Made by a program: the position numbers and the translations under genes. From Bacteroidota bacterium (GTDB lineage Bacteria; Bacteroidota; Bacteroidia; Cytophagales; Cytophagaceae), in the NCBI GenBank assembly GCA_023392125.1, contig JAEVZS010000023.1:98290-162289 (forward strand): a stretch of 64,000 bases of DNA, in the 5' to 3' direction. Under the pieces are notes generated by a model. That model saw nothing but the letters and a program-made list of their open reading frames with translations, made no database searches and had not been told where the DNA came from. Positions 8,865 through 17,591 of this stretch are shown here, piece after piece. Position 1 is the first letter of the stretch; each line of letters opens with the position of its first letter.

Positions 8865-10109
8865 TTATTTTTTTGCTTTTAAAGCATTTAATATTTCATG
8901 TCCCATCTTATCTCTCTTGGTAGTAAGATAAACCTTATTGTGCTCATTGGGCTCAATTTCAATAGGTACCCCTTCCACAATTTCAAGTCCGTACCCCATC
9001 AATCCGGCTCGTTTTACAGGATTGTTCGAAATAAGACGTATTTTACCAATACCCAGATCTCTGAGAATCTGGGCTCCGATGCCATAGTCCCGTTCATCCA
9101 TCTTAAAGCCCAGTTCGAGATTTGCTTCCACAGTATCACGTCCCTGTTCCTGAAGCTTATAGGCCTTAAGCTTATTCAGTAATCCAATGCCTCTGCCTTC
9201 CTGATTCATATATAACACCACTCCCTTACCTTCTTTCTCCACCATCTGCATAGCTCCGTGCAATTGTGCCCCACAGTCACACCGGCAGGAACCAAAGATA
9301 TCGCCTGTTACACAGGAAGAATGCACCCGGACCAATACAGGCTCGTTTTCATCCCAGCTTCCTTTGACCAAAGCCATATGGAGCTCACCTGTACTCAACT
9401 GGCGATATGCAATCAGGTCAAAAGAACCAAAATCCGTAGGCATCTTAATACCAATCTCTCTCTTGATCAGACTTTCGTTCTTTAATCTGTAAGCAATCAG
9501 ATCTTTTATGGAAACCAGTTTGAGATTATGCTTGTCAGCAACCTTTCTCAGATCCGGCAAACGTGCCATTGATCCATCTTCATTCAGGATTTCGACCAAT
9601 ACTGCTGCCGGCTTAAAGCCTGCAAGCCGGGCAAAATCGATACCCGCCTCTGTATGTCCCGACCTCCTCAGCACTCCTCCTGACTTTGCTCTCAAAGGGA
9701 AAATATGTCCCGGGCGACCAAAATCATCCGGTTTGATAGCCGGATCTACCAGCGCTTTGATAGTTTTAGCTCTGTCACTTGCAGAAATTCCGGTAGTACA
9801 GCCATGGCCGAGAAGATCAATCGATACCGTAAACGGTGTTTCATGCTGGGCCGTATTACGGCCAACCATCAGCTCCAGTCCCAGTTCTTCGCATCGCTCC
9901 TCCGAAAGCGGTGTACATATCAGCCCTCGTCCGTGAGTCGCCATAAAATTGACGATCTCCGGCGTAATACATTCAGCCGCACATATAAAATCACCTTCAT
10001 TCTCCCGATCCTCATCATCAACTACTATGATGATTTTCCCGTTGCGTATTTCCTCAATGGCCTCTTCTATCGTATCAAGCTTTACTGATTTCGTTCTGTC
10101 GGTCGCCAT
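8865..10109 (-). CDS. ribBA: Bifunctional 3,4-dihydroxy-2-butanone-4-phosphate synthase / GTP cyclohydrolase II
   Basis: 414 residues from the ATG at 10109. Residues ~10-205 are the DHBP synthase domain (DDEDRENEGD, HGRGLICTPL). Residues ~210-410 are GTP cyclohydrolase II with the zinc ligands in GSCRCDCGA and the QEGRGIGL loop. It supplies both precursors of riboflavin. The frame stays open to 10319, but that extension has no homology to RibBA and lies inside the GT2 gene, so I chose 10109, which still overlaps the GT2 gene by 28 bp. No FMN riboswitch is visible upstream. Confidence 0.95.
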   Translation of the reverse strand: MATDRTKSVKLDTIEEAIEEIRNGKIIIVVDDEDRENEGDFICAAECITPEIVNFMATHGRGLICTPLSEERCEELGLELMVGRNTAQHETPFTVSIDLLGHGCTTGISASDRAKTIKALVDPAIKPDDFGRPGHIFPLRAKSGGVLRRSGHTEAGIDFARLAGFKPAAVLVEILNEDGSMARLPDLRKVADKHNLKLVSIKDLIAYRLKNESLIKREIGIKMPTDFGSFDLIAYRQLSTGELHMALVKGSWDENEPVLVRVHSSCVTGDIFGSCRCDCGAQLHGAMQMVEKEGKGVVLYMNQEGRGIGLLNKLKAYKLQEQGRDTVEANLELGFKMDERDYGIGAQILRDLGIGKIRLISNNPVKRAGLMGYGLEIVEGVPIEIEPNEHNKVYLTTKRDKMGHEILNALKAKK

Positions 10110-11260
10110 ATATTCGTTTTTACCCCTGTTGAATATTTTATAAATCCTATTAATAATGCCAGGTTCATACTGTAGAAATGTGATATAAACCGGAATAACC
10201 GGAAATTGATCGCTATTTTCTTCAGTAATATATCTATTAGCGGGACACATAAGAACAGTATCTGTGCGATCAGTGCCATCTGATATACAATGTGGTAATC
10301 GAGCAGAACAATATTGCAAAACAGATTAATGATTAATAAAAAAGGTGTAATCCAGCGCAATACCTTATGTGAAAAAAATGAAAACGCCAGTCCTGTAAAA
10401 GGTGGCCAGAGCAGCTTCTTGTAGACGGAAAGATTTTGAAAATTTCCTGCCGATATGCGGATCTTCCTCCTGAATTCTTCAGATAGTTTATTGGAAACAT
10501 CTTCATAGGAGACTGCAGACAGCTCATTGATTGCATACTTCCCTCTTGCAAGAGCATGCATGGTTATATAAAAGTCATCTACCAGAAAATTATGCGGCAC
10601 CGGAGCAAAAAAAGACTTCCGGATGGAATATAACCCTCCGAATGCGCCTATCATAGTCCCCCAGATCAGTCCTTCGTGATATTTTATAATATTCTCGCGC
10701 TCAAGATATTTTTTCTCCTGATAGGAAATACCTTCCCTTCTGTGTTCCTGATTAAGAATATTTCCCCCTACCAACGCTATATCCGGGTTTTTGTAATGCT
10801 TTACCAGAGCATAAATAGTCTCTCTGTCAAAAAGCACGTTGGCATCGGTGAGAACAAGTATTTCCTGTCCTGCATTTTCAACAAGACTGTTTATAATTCC
10901 TGCCTTGCCAGTTCTTGTAGTAAACTCTACAAGATAAAGATTGCGATAGCGCTGCTGATATTCCCGGATTATCGCATTTGTACGATCACTGGAATTATCC
11001 GAGCCTATATAAAAATGGATTTTATCAGACGGATAGTCTGAGTCAAAAACAATATCGATTTTTTTTGCAATCACATCCTGTTCGTTGTGCACAGCCATGA
11101 TAATAGCCACCTCGGGAAGACCTGTATCCTCCTTATCATATGTGACCTGATTGGGCGATTTTCTTTCAGCTGCCAGTTTTAATATCAGCGGAAAGAAAAC
11201 ATACGTATGCAAAATCAGCAATACGGTCATCCAAAACAACAACTGAATAAAAACAATCAC
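10082..11260 (-). CDS. Glycosyltransferase family 2, membrane-anchored
   Basis: 392 residues. One N-terminal membrane span (residues ~3-25) precedes a GT-A domain with VAIIMAVHNEQD, the GSDNSSD nucleotide-sugar loop and a DANV metal-binding motif near 140. Three or four hydrophobic segments follow after residue ~290. This is the layout of processive or membrane-bound GT2 enzymes making surface polysaccharide. Sugar specificity is not readable. It overlaps the upstream GT4 gene by 4 bp and ribBA by 28 bp, so translation may be coupled. Confidence 0.9.
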   Translation of the reverse strand: MIVFIQLLFWMTVLLILHTYVFFPLILKLAAERKSPNQVTYDKEDTGLPEVAIIMAVHNEQDVIAKKIDIVFDSDYPSDKIHFYIGSDNSSDRTNAIIREYQQRYRNLYLVEFTTRTGKAGIINSLVENAGQEILVLTDANVLFDRETIYALVKHYKNPDIALVGGNILNQEHRREGISYQEKKYLERENIIKYHEGLIWGTMIGAFGGLYSIRKSFFAPVPHNFLVDDFYITMHALARGKYAINELSAVSYEDVSNKLSEEFRRKIRISAGNFQNLSVYKKLLWPPFTGLAFSFFSHKVLRWITPFLLIINLFCNIVLLDYHIVYQMALIAQILFLCVPLIDILLKKIAINFRLFRFISHFYSMNLALLIGFIKYSTGVKTNIWRPTERNQ

Positions 11261-12447
11261 TTAGCTAACGATTTGTAAAGGTTTATAAGCCGATCGATTA
11301 CTATAGGATTGGCATACTCGTTCTGAATGAGCAGGCCGGCATTTTTTCCGACAGAATCGTAATTTTCTCTATTCCTGAAATAATCTTTTATTTTCTCCAC
11401 CCATCTTTCTGCATCATCACAAATTACAATATTTTTTCCATCAGAACAATCAATACCCTCCGCTCCTACGGAAGATGCAAAAATACATTTCTCAAGTGCC
11501 ATTCCCTCCACGATTTTCAACCGCATACCACCTCCGGAGAGCAACGGTACCAGCATCAAATCATATTGCTGGATAAAAACAGAAGCATCATCCACGTATC
11601 CATGGATGAATACATTTTTAATATTGAGCTCTTTTATATAATCAGGAGTGCCTTTTCCGGCAACATGAAGCTCCAGATGCGGCAGAGCCGCAGAAGCTTT
11701 CGGCCAGACATTTTCCAGAAACCACATTAGCGCTTCCTGATTAGGGAGCCATTCAAGCGCACTGAGAATGAAACAGGTATTTTTAAGGGGCTTTATATCC
11801 GGTCTGAGTACAAAACGATCAAGATCCACTCCGGCCGGAATGAAATGACACGGTACAGAAACTCCCATTTGTTTTATCCGGAGAGCATCCTCGGGAGTAA
11901 TTGCTGCAATTGCATCAAACTTCGCGTAATACGTTCTTTCAAACAATTTAAGCTCACGAGCCATTCTCCGGAAGTATAATCTCTTCAACACATTCGGTTC
12001 ATTTTCTGAGAGCCTCTGCCAGATCATATGTTCCAGATTATGTGAGCGGAGCACCACTGGTATATTCGTCCATTTACGAACACTATCCACGTACCAGGCC
12101 ACATACGTACCCTCAAAATGCACCACATCAAACTGTTCTTCCCGCAACAGCATCTCCAGCTGTTTTTCAAAGTCGTCCGAAATAAACCGTTCCGCTATAT
12201 AGGGAATTGGCTTAAAAAGATTCAGCAGGGCCTTCTTTCGGTTAATTGTAGTATCTATAAACACCGGAATCAGTCTGGCAATTCCGCCAAGCACATCCAC
12301 TTGCTGAAAATGCTTGGGAGTATTAACCGCCAGCACAGTTACCTCATGTCCTTTCAGACTAAGATTTCTCGTGATCCCGTACATAGCAATGGCGCCACCG
12401 TCATCAGGTGGGTAAGGTACTCTGAAACAAATTTGTAAAACTCTCAA
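11257..12447 (-). CDS. Glycosyltransferase family 4
   Basis: 396 residues with a GT-B fold. The N-terminal Rossmann half starts MRVLQICFRVPYPPDDGGA, typical of GT4. The C-terminal half has the donor-binding region with PLLSGGGMRLKIVEGMA (~305-321). It is soluble or peripherally membrane bound and probably transfers a sugar onto a lipid-linked or polysaccharide acceptor. The 4-bp ATGA overlap with the GT2 gene suggests that the two act in one pathway. Confidence 0.9.
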   Translation of the reverse strand: MRVLQICFRVPYPPDDGGAIAMYGITRNLSLKGHEVTVLAVNTPKHFQQVDVLGGIARLIPVFIDTTINRKKALLNLFKPIPYIAERFISDDFEKQLEMLLREEQFDVVHFEGTYVAWYVDSVRKWTNIPVVLRSHNLEHMIWQRLSENEPNVLKRLYFRRMARELKLFERTYYAKFDAIAAITPEDALRIKQMGVSVPCHFIPAGVDLDRFVLRPDIKPLKNTCFILSALEWLPNQEALMWFLENVWPKASAALPHLELHVAGKGTPDYIKELNIKNVFIHGYVDDASVFIQQYDLMLVPLLSGGGMRLKIVEGMALEKCIFASSVGAEGIDCSDGKNIVICDDAERWVEKIKDYFRNRENYDSVGKNAGLLIQNEYANPIVIDRLINLYKSLAK

Positions 12448-12497
12448 GTATGCTGCTGCTTTCTGCGAAAGTAAATAAAAATAAGGAGAAGCGCCGA

Positions 12498-13175
12498 TTA
12501 AACCTCCATATTCGGCTGTATAAAAAGCTTGTGGTCATTCAGACGCATAGCAATCAGGTTTCCCGTTCCCGGACGGTCAGGATAGACCGCTCCGTTGTCA
12601 ATATTAATCTGATAATGATCTGACACGGTAGCTATGCCATGGACTATTTTTTTCAACTCCGTCGGAGTATGCCCGTGCACCACAATACGGTTGCCGGTTT
12701 TAGCAGGATCAACTTTAGAATTCCTTATCCATAGCATTGAAAACTCATCACTGAAAATATCGTTGATTTCAAAATTAAATCCGGCATGGACCAGCAGATA
12801 GTCCGGCAGCACTTTAAATCTTTCCATATCAGTTATAAACCGAATATATTTTTCCGGTATTTCCTGAACAGCACTGACTCCAAAGCTCTTCAGCATCTCG
12901 TTTCCTCCGCTTGAATACCATATGCCCTGCATACTCTGCTCAAAAAAACAGTTCAGAAACATTTCTTCATGGTTTCCCAGCAATGTATAGACAGTAAAGC
13001 CTGATTCCCTCAGATTCATCACATAGTCAAGCACCTGTCTGCTCCCCGGACCACGATCTATAAAATCGCCCAGACAATACAAAACATCGGTTTTAGATAA
13101 TCCGATCTGATGTTCCACCAGGTGTTTTAACGTATTGTTACAACCATGAATATCTGAAATTACAAAAGAGGCCAT
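12498..13175 (-). CDS. Metallophosphoesterase, PPP phosphatase-like
   Basis: 225 residues with the calcineurin-type metal motifs in order: DIHG (8-11), GDFIDRGP (~36-43), GNHEE (~68-72), and later a VHAGF and a VHGHTP. This is the bacterial serine/threonine phosphatase or diadenosine tetraphosphatase-like group. The substrate may be a phosphoprotein or a nucleotide. It sits 50 bp upstream of the GT4 gene on the same strand. Confidence 0.9.
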   Translation of the reverse strand: MASFVISDIHGCNNTLKHLVEHQIGLSKTDVLYCLGDFIDRGPGSRQVLDYVMNLRESGFTVYTLLGNHEEMFLNCFFEQSMQGIWYSSGGNEMLKSFGVSAVQEIPEKYIRFITDMERFKVLPDYLLVHAGFNFEINDIFSDEFSMLWIRNSKVDPAKTGNRIVVHGHTPTELKKIVHGIATVSDHYQINIDNGAVYPDRPGTGNLIAMRLNDHKLFIQPNMEV

Positions 13176-13216
13176 TCGTCAATCTTTTTTGGAAACATTT
13201 ACAAACCAGTTTCCCC

Positions 13217-13885
13217 CTAGTGTGTGCATACCTGCTTCAAGGCAATCTCTCCCTTTCCCTGACAAATATCGCAGTTCAGCTTTATTCTCTTCTCTCCCTT
13301 ACATTTTCTACAGACCGCTACACCTTTTCCGTTGCAATCCGGGCATTCTTTAAAAACTTTTCCCATACTCCCGTTTTTAACAAGGACGCCTTTGCCGCCG
13401 CAAACAGAGCAGGCAAAATTACCTGCTTTACTGCAGGCAGTACAATCTTTGTACGATCCACCTGCCCCGTTGCATTTGCCGCATGGCTTCATTACATCAT
13501 GGTAACCGGAATTATCACATTTGGCACAGATTTTTGACTGCAACTGAGCCAGGTACATATGCACCTGCTCCTCATATACGAGATGATCAGAGCTTTTCAG
13601 ATATTCATTAAAAGCATTTCGGGCCCTTACATATTCCTTTGCTCCCATGAGCGCTCTTCCATAGCAGTAGATCAATGTATCAGGAACATTATCCGACGCA
13701 GTACCAAAAGTTTCGCGAATCAGAATCAGAGACTGATCATACTTCTGCTGATCCAGCAGAGAAAAAATCTGCTTATAATCAACAGTGCCCGGTCCGTCTT
13801 CGGACTGAGCACTGCCGGTTAGAGAAGCCAATATCAGAATTGAAAGTAAAAGGCTGTATGCCGGTTTTACATAATCTGCTAGCAT
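13217..13885 (-). CDS. Secreted TPR protein with DnaJ-like CxxC zinc motifs
   Basis: 222 residues from the ATG at 13885. The start gives a good signal peptide (hydrophobic YSLLLSILILASLTGSAQS). Residues ~25-115 look like TPR helices. The C-terminal ~100 residues hold seven CxxC units, most of the DnaJ CxxCxGxG type (CGKCNGAG, CSVCGGKG, CPDCNGKG, CDICQGKG). An upstream start at 13969 would overlap the desaturase gene and spoil the signal peptide. No J domain is present. Function unknown; it may bind zinc or unfolded proteins outside the cytoplasm. Confidence 0.8.
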   Translation of the reverse strand: MLADYVKPAYSLLLSILILASLTGSAQSEDGPGTVDYKQIFSLLDQQKYDQSLILIRETFGTASDNVPDTLIYCYGRALMGAKEYVRARNAFNEYLKSSDHLVYEEQVHMYLAQLQSKICAKCDNSGYHDVMKPCGKCNGAGGSYKDCTACSKAGNFACSVCGGKGVLVKNGSMGKVFKECPDCNGKGVAVCRKCKGEKRIKLNCDICQGKGEIALKQVCTH

Positions 13886-13928
13886 CGCATTAAAATTTAT
13901 CCCGCAAAACAGATGCTTTGCGCAACTA

Positions 13929-15038
13929 TCAGGCCAAATGCTGTCTGGCAACAGCAGGTTTTCTCGCATCCATACTAAATTTCTTAAGAACCTGATAATG
14001 AGACCTTAGAGCTTGTATAAACGTCTCATTTTCATTGTATGCTACATTAAACTCTTCCGCAGTTTTGCGGACAATTTCAGAGATGGCCGGATAGTGAATA
14101 TGGCATACTCTGGGAAACAGATGGTGCTCTACCTGCATATTCAGACCTCCGCACAAAAAGGCAGCCAGCTTGCTTTTTCTGCTGAAGTTGGCCGTAGTTT
14201 CCATTTGATGTACAGCCCAGGCTGCCTCAATATGGTTTTTATCATCAGGCTCCGGGAAGTCCGTATCCTCGACCACATGGGCAAGCTGAAATACAAGTCC
14301 CAGAACGAGTCCCTCGGTAACATGCAGCATGACAAAACCGATCAGGAACTGCCACCAGGTAATATCAAGAACGATCAGAGGAAGCACTATAAACAGGAAA
14401 TAATAGATGCCTTTGAAGAAAAACAGCTCAAAGTATTGTCTCTTACCAGGTCTTGCATACTGCTTTACCTGAGGAGAAAACAGCTTTACATAATCTTTTC
14501 TGAATACCCATGACAGACTGGCCAGTCCATATAGCAAAAACGCATAGTAATGCTGCCAGCGCTGAATCCAGGTTATTTTATCTTCCTTGTGCACTCTGAG
14601 AAGTCCCGGCGCAATTTCAATATCTTCATCATGCCCCTTAATATTGGTATAAGTGTGATGAATGACATTATGGGTGGCTTCCCACACCGTATAATTTGCC
14701 CCGATAAGATTAAAAACATAGCTTAATGCCTTATTTACAGTCTTATTGGATGAATAGGCGCCGTGTATCGCATCATGGCAGACATTGAAGCCGATAAAAG
14801 CTGCGAATGCGCCGTGTATGATTGCCAGCAGCAACATCATATATACAGACATTGGCTGGAGAAGAATTAACAGATAGGTACCAACAAAACCACCTAAAAA
14901 AAAGATCGTTTTGAAAACCATTGCCGCGTTTGCATGTTTACTAATATTGTTATCGGTAAAATACTGATCTACCCTTTGCTTCAGAGTAGCAAAAAACATA
15001 GACTGGCTTTTATCAATAAATCGGATTTTTGACTGCAT
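13929..15038 (-). CDS. Membrane fatty acid desaturase
   Basis: 369 residues with the three histidine boxes of acyl-lipid/acyl-CoA desaturases: HDAIHG (~110), HNVIHH (~145) and QVEHHLFPR (~310). Two pairs of membrane spans lie between the boxes. The enzyme introduces a cis double bond into membrane fatty acids using a di-iron centre. There is no fused cytochrome b5 domain, so an external electron donor is needed. The QxxHH third box is typical of front-end or linoleoyl-CoA desaturase-like proteins, but the regioselectivity cannot be predicted. Confidence 0.92.
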   Translation of the reverse strand: MQSKIRFIDKSQSMFFATLKQRVDQYFTDNNISKHANAAMVFKTIFFLGGFVGTYLLILLQPMSVYMMLLLAIIHGAFAAFIGFNVCHDAIHGAYSSNKTVNKALSYVFNLIGANYTVWEATHNVIHHTYTNIKGHDEDIEIAPGLLRVHKEDKITWIQRWQHYYAFLLYGLASLSWVFRKDYVKLFSPQVKQYARPGKRQYFELFFFKGIYYFLFIVLPLIVLDITWWQFLIGFVMLHVTEGLVLGLVFQLAHVVEDTDFPEPDDKNHIEAAWAVHQMETTANFSRKSKLAAFLCGGLNMQVEHHLFPRVCHIHYPAISEIVRKTAEEFNVAYNENETFIQALRSHYQVLKKFSMDARKPAVARQHLA

Positions 15039-15114
15039 TTAATTTAAAGTTGATAGGATTTTTCTCTTATTGAATTGTATTATCTAGGTACAATGAAGAA
15101 ATCAAATTGGTTCA

Positions 15115-15735
15115 TTATACAGTTTGCAAATGGCGTACATCATTGTACGTATCCAGTATAAATCTGGATTCAGTATATCTGAGCATATACAGACAAAGAT
15201 TGTGATGTTCGAACTGATCCATATATTTCAGATCCGAATGTAATAACGTTGATAACAGAATCCGAATTGCACGTCCATGCATGCAAATTAATACGGGATC
15301 TTCCTCCGGCCTTGACAATATCAGATCCATAACCGGTTTTTGTCTTTTCTGAACATCCAGAGGACTTTCACCGCCATCAATCGACTTACCAACCTCGCCC
15401 CGCTTCCATGCTTCAAGCATTTCTGTATAATACGTATGATCTCCCGTATTAATGATTTTTCCGTCTTTTTCTCCCCAGCTGATCTCATTCAGACCGGCAT
15501 GCATCTCATAAGGAACACCAAGCTGAATAAAATCCTCTACGGATTCCTTTGTTCTCTTCAGTGCGGAAAGGTAAATTTTTGCAAACGGAATATCCTTGTA
15601 GTGTTCAAAAAATGCCTTCGCCTGGCAACGTCCGGTGTCATTCAAACTGGTATTCACACCGCTGCCCTGAACAATTCCTTTTAAATTATAATCCGTTTCT
15701 CCATGTCGGATTATATAGATTCTTTTTTCCCCCAA
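15115..15735 (-). CDS. Histidine phosphatase family protein
   Basis: 206 residues with the RHGET motif at 10-14, whose His is phosphorylated, and a second catalytic His in CMHGRAIR (~153). The fold is phosphoglycerate-mutase-like. Members act on sugar phosphates, cofactors or phosphoproteins; nothing here fixes the substrate. It is the first gene of the minus-strand run and is divergent from the menaquinone genes. Confidence 0.9.
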   Translation of the reverse strand: MGEKRIYIIRHGETDYNLKGIVQGSGVNTSLNDTGRCQAKAFFEHYKDIPFAKIYLSALKRTKESVEDFIQLGVPYEMHAGLNEISWGEKDGKIINTGDHTYYTEMLEAWKRGEVGKSIDGGESPLDVQKRQKPVMDLILSRPEEDPVLICMHGRAIRILLSTLLHSDLKYMDQFEHHNLCLYMLRYTESRFILDTYNDVRHLQTV

Positions 15736-15861
15736 AACGTAGAACTAACAATTTTAAAATAATTCACTAATATCCACATTTTTGAAGACTTATAAATCAA
15801 AAGTAATATTTTTCATGATTTTGCATAATTTCTAAACGCCCCCCCTCTGCGTAATTTTCAT

Positions 15862-15869
15862 TACCTTTG
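15862..15869 (+). promoter_or_regulatory. Putative -7 element for the menaquinone operon
   Basis: TACCTTTG matches TAnnTTTG and lies about 90 nt upstream of the first men-cluster ATG. No TTG was found at the usual -33 distance, so the match is only partial. Confidence 0.4.
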
Positions 15870-15958
15870 TCTCGTGGCAAAGCGGATTCTATTAGTAAGA
15901 CAAAAAAAAGAAGCTCTACCCCTGCGGGAACAGAAAAAATAATTTGACGGGTACAATC

Positions 15959-16381
15959 ATGAATACGAGAACAACGGTTGCAGATCTTAACCAGCTTGCA
16001 AAAGGCAATATGCTCGAGCATCTTGGTATCGAAATTACAGAAGCAGGCAACGATTATCTCTGCGGAAAAATGCCTGTAGACCACAGGACCACTCAACCTT
16101 TTGGTCTGTTGCACGGAGGCGCTTCAGTAGTTTTGGCAGAAACACTTGGAAGCATAGCCAGCAACTTACTGATTGACACTGGAAAACAATATGCAGTTGG
16201 TCTTGAAATAAATGCCAATCATATAAAAAGTGCGAAAAACGGCTTTGTATATGGTAAAGCAGTGATCGCTCATGCAGGGAAACGTACCCATATCTGGGAA
16301 GTAAAAATCTCAAATGAAAGCAATGAGCTGGTTTGTATCAGCAGACTTACAGTAGCCATTATCGATAAACCATTCGCGTAA
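15959..16381 (+). CDS. Hotdog-fold acyl-CoA thioesterase, likely DHNA-CoA hydrolase (MenI-like)
   Basis: 140 residues from the ATG at 15959; an in-frame TTG five codons earlier is less likely. The hotdog signature is clear: LLHGGASVVLAETLGS around residues 46-61, with the catalytic acidic residue in AETLGS. Position at the head of menF-menD-menB suggests hydrolysis of 1,4-dihydroxy-2-naphthoyl-CoA, the step after MenB. That substrate is inferred from context; the same fold also covers PaaI-type thioesterases. Confidence 0.85.
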   Translation: MNTRTTVADLNQLAKGNMLEHLGIEITEAGNDYLCGKMPVDHRTTQPFGLLHGGASVVLAETLGSIASNLLIDTGKQYAVGLEINANHIKSAKNGFVYGKAVIAHAGKRTHIWEVKISNESNELVCISRLTVAIIDKPFA

Positions 16382-16399
16382 TCTCATAGTATAGCAGAC

Positions 16400-17566
16400 T
16401 TGGAAGCAAATCCGGAAACGACGCTGATTAATATCGGCCCATTTATCAATCAGTGCATATCAGCCTGTACTACCAAAAACTACTCATTTGCCGCTTTTGT
16501 ATTGCCCGGAAAAAACAGCATTCAACTGATAGCCGGTCCTGAATTACCTTTCGGAGAAAAAATTGAAACAGCGAGGCCGGGCTTTCTGTTCGCTCCGTTC
16601 GATGACCAAAGCCCATCCTGCTTTATTGAGGCAAAATATTATTCAACAATCAGCATTGCTCCGGACCCGTCTGAGCTAACTCAGTTGACTGGCATCTTTT
16701 CTGATCTCCTTGAGCACGCCCCGGATACCCGGCAAATGCAGGACCTGGCAGACCTTTCACGGACCTCTGATGACTATATCCCCAATGTAAGAAAAGCGAT
16801 ACAGCATATACAGGCCGGTCAGCTAAAAAAAGTAGTCGTAGCCCGCAATAAGATCATTGATCTTCCTGACACAACAACTCCGGGACAGCTTTTTAAAAGA
16901 CTTTCTGCAACTTTCGACAATTCATTCCGGTCACTTATTCATAGCCGGCGATACGGTACATGGATCGGAGCTTCCCCGGAAGTGCTGGTTTCTATCGAGA
17001 ATAATACCCTGTTTCGTACAGTAGCGCTTGCTGGCACCCAGCGCCTTCCGGCTGATCAGCATATATCAGAGGCGGTATGGAAGCAAAAAGAAATCGAGGA
17101 GCAGGCTCTTGTATCAAGATATATTATAAGCTGCTTCAAAACAATACGCCTCAGAGAGTTTGAAGAGGAAGGACCTAAGACAATCAAAGCCGGGGAGCTG
17201 CTTCATCTTAAAACGATATACTCAGTCAATCTGTCTGAAGTAAATATCCCGGATCTCGGAACACAAATGCTGCGCCTGCTGCATCCGACAAGTGCTGTCG
17301 GCGGGATGCCCAGACAGGAAGCCCGTGACTTCATAAAACACACTGAAAGTTTTGACAGGCAACTTTTCGCAGGATATATAGGTCCGGTCAATATCAGCAA
17401 TCAGACCAACTTATTTGTCAATATCCGTTGTGCGAGACTATACCAGGGTAAAGCCGTTCTATTTGCAGGAGCCGGAATTACAGAAGAATCCGACCCTGAA
17501 AAAGAGCTGGCCGAAACAGAAATAAAGATGAATGTAATTGCTTCCGTATTACATTCAGAAAATTAA
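16400..17566 (+). CDS. menF: Isochorismate synthase MenF
   Basis: 388 residues. The C-terminal chorismate-binding domain (~130-385) shows GASPEVLV, AGTQRLP, HPTSAVGGMPR and FAGYIGP, the Mg-chorismate pocket. It converts chorismate to isochorismate, the first committed step to menaquinone. The start is TTG at 16400; no ATG exists further upstream in frame, and the next Met is ~110 residues in. Entry into menD follows directly. Siderophore-type isochorismate synthases are similar, but the men neighbours settle the role. Confidence 0.93.
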   Translation: MEANPETTLINIGPFINQCISACTTKNYSFAAFVLPGKNSIQLIAGPELPFGEKIETARPGFLFAPFDDQSPSCFIEAKYYSTISIAPDPSELTQLTGIFSDLLEHAPDTRQMQDLADLSRTSDDYIPNVRKAIQHIQAGQLKKVVVARNKIIDLPDTTTPGQLFKRLSATFDNSFRSLIHSRRYGTWIGASPEVLVSIENNTLFRTVALAGTQRLPADQHISEAVWKQKEIEEQALVSRYIISCFKTIRLREFEEEGPKTIKAGELLHLKTIYSVNLSEVNIPDLGTQMLRLLHPTSAVGGMPRQEARDFIKHTESFDRQLFAGYIGPVNISNQTNLFVNIRCARLYQGKAVLFAGAGITEESDPEKELAETEIKMNVIASVLHSEN

Positions 17567-17591
17567 TATTTTTAACGTATTTTTACCCAGT

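Noticed and set aside
10110..10319. N-terminal extension of RibBA by 70 residues
   Set aside because: It lies inside the GT2 gene, has no RibBA similarity, and a good ATG at 10109 starts the conserved domain.
8849..10400. FMN riboswitch for ribBA
   Set aside because: The gene starts inside the upstream GT2 gene and there is no untranslated leader to hold one.
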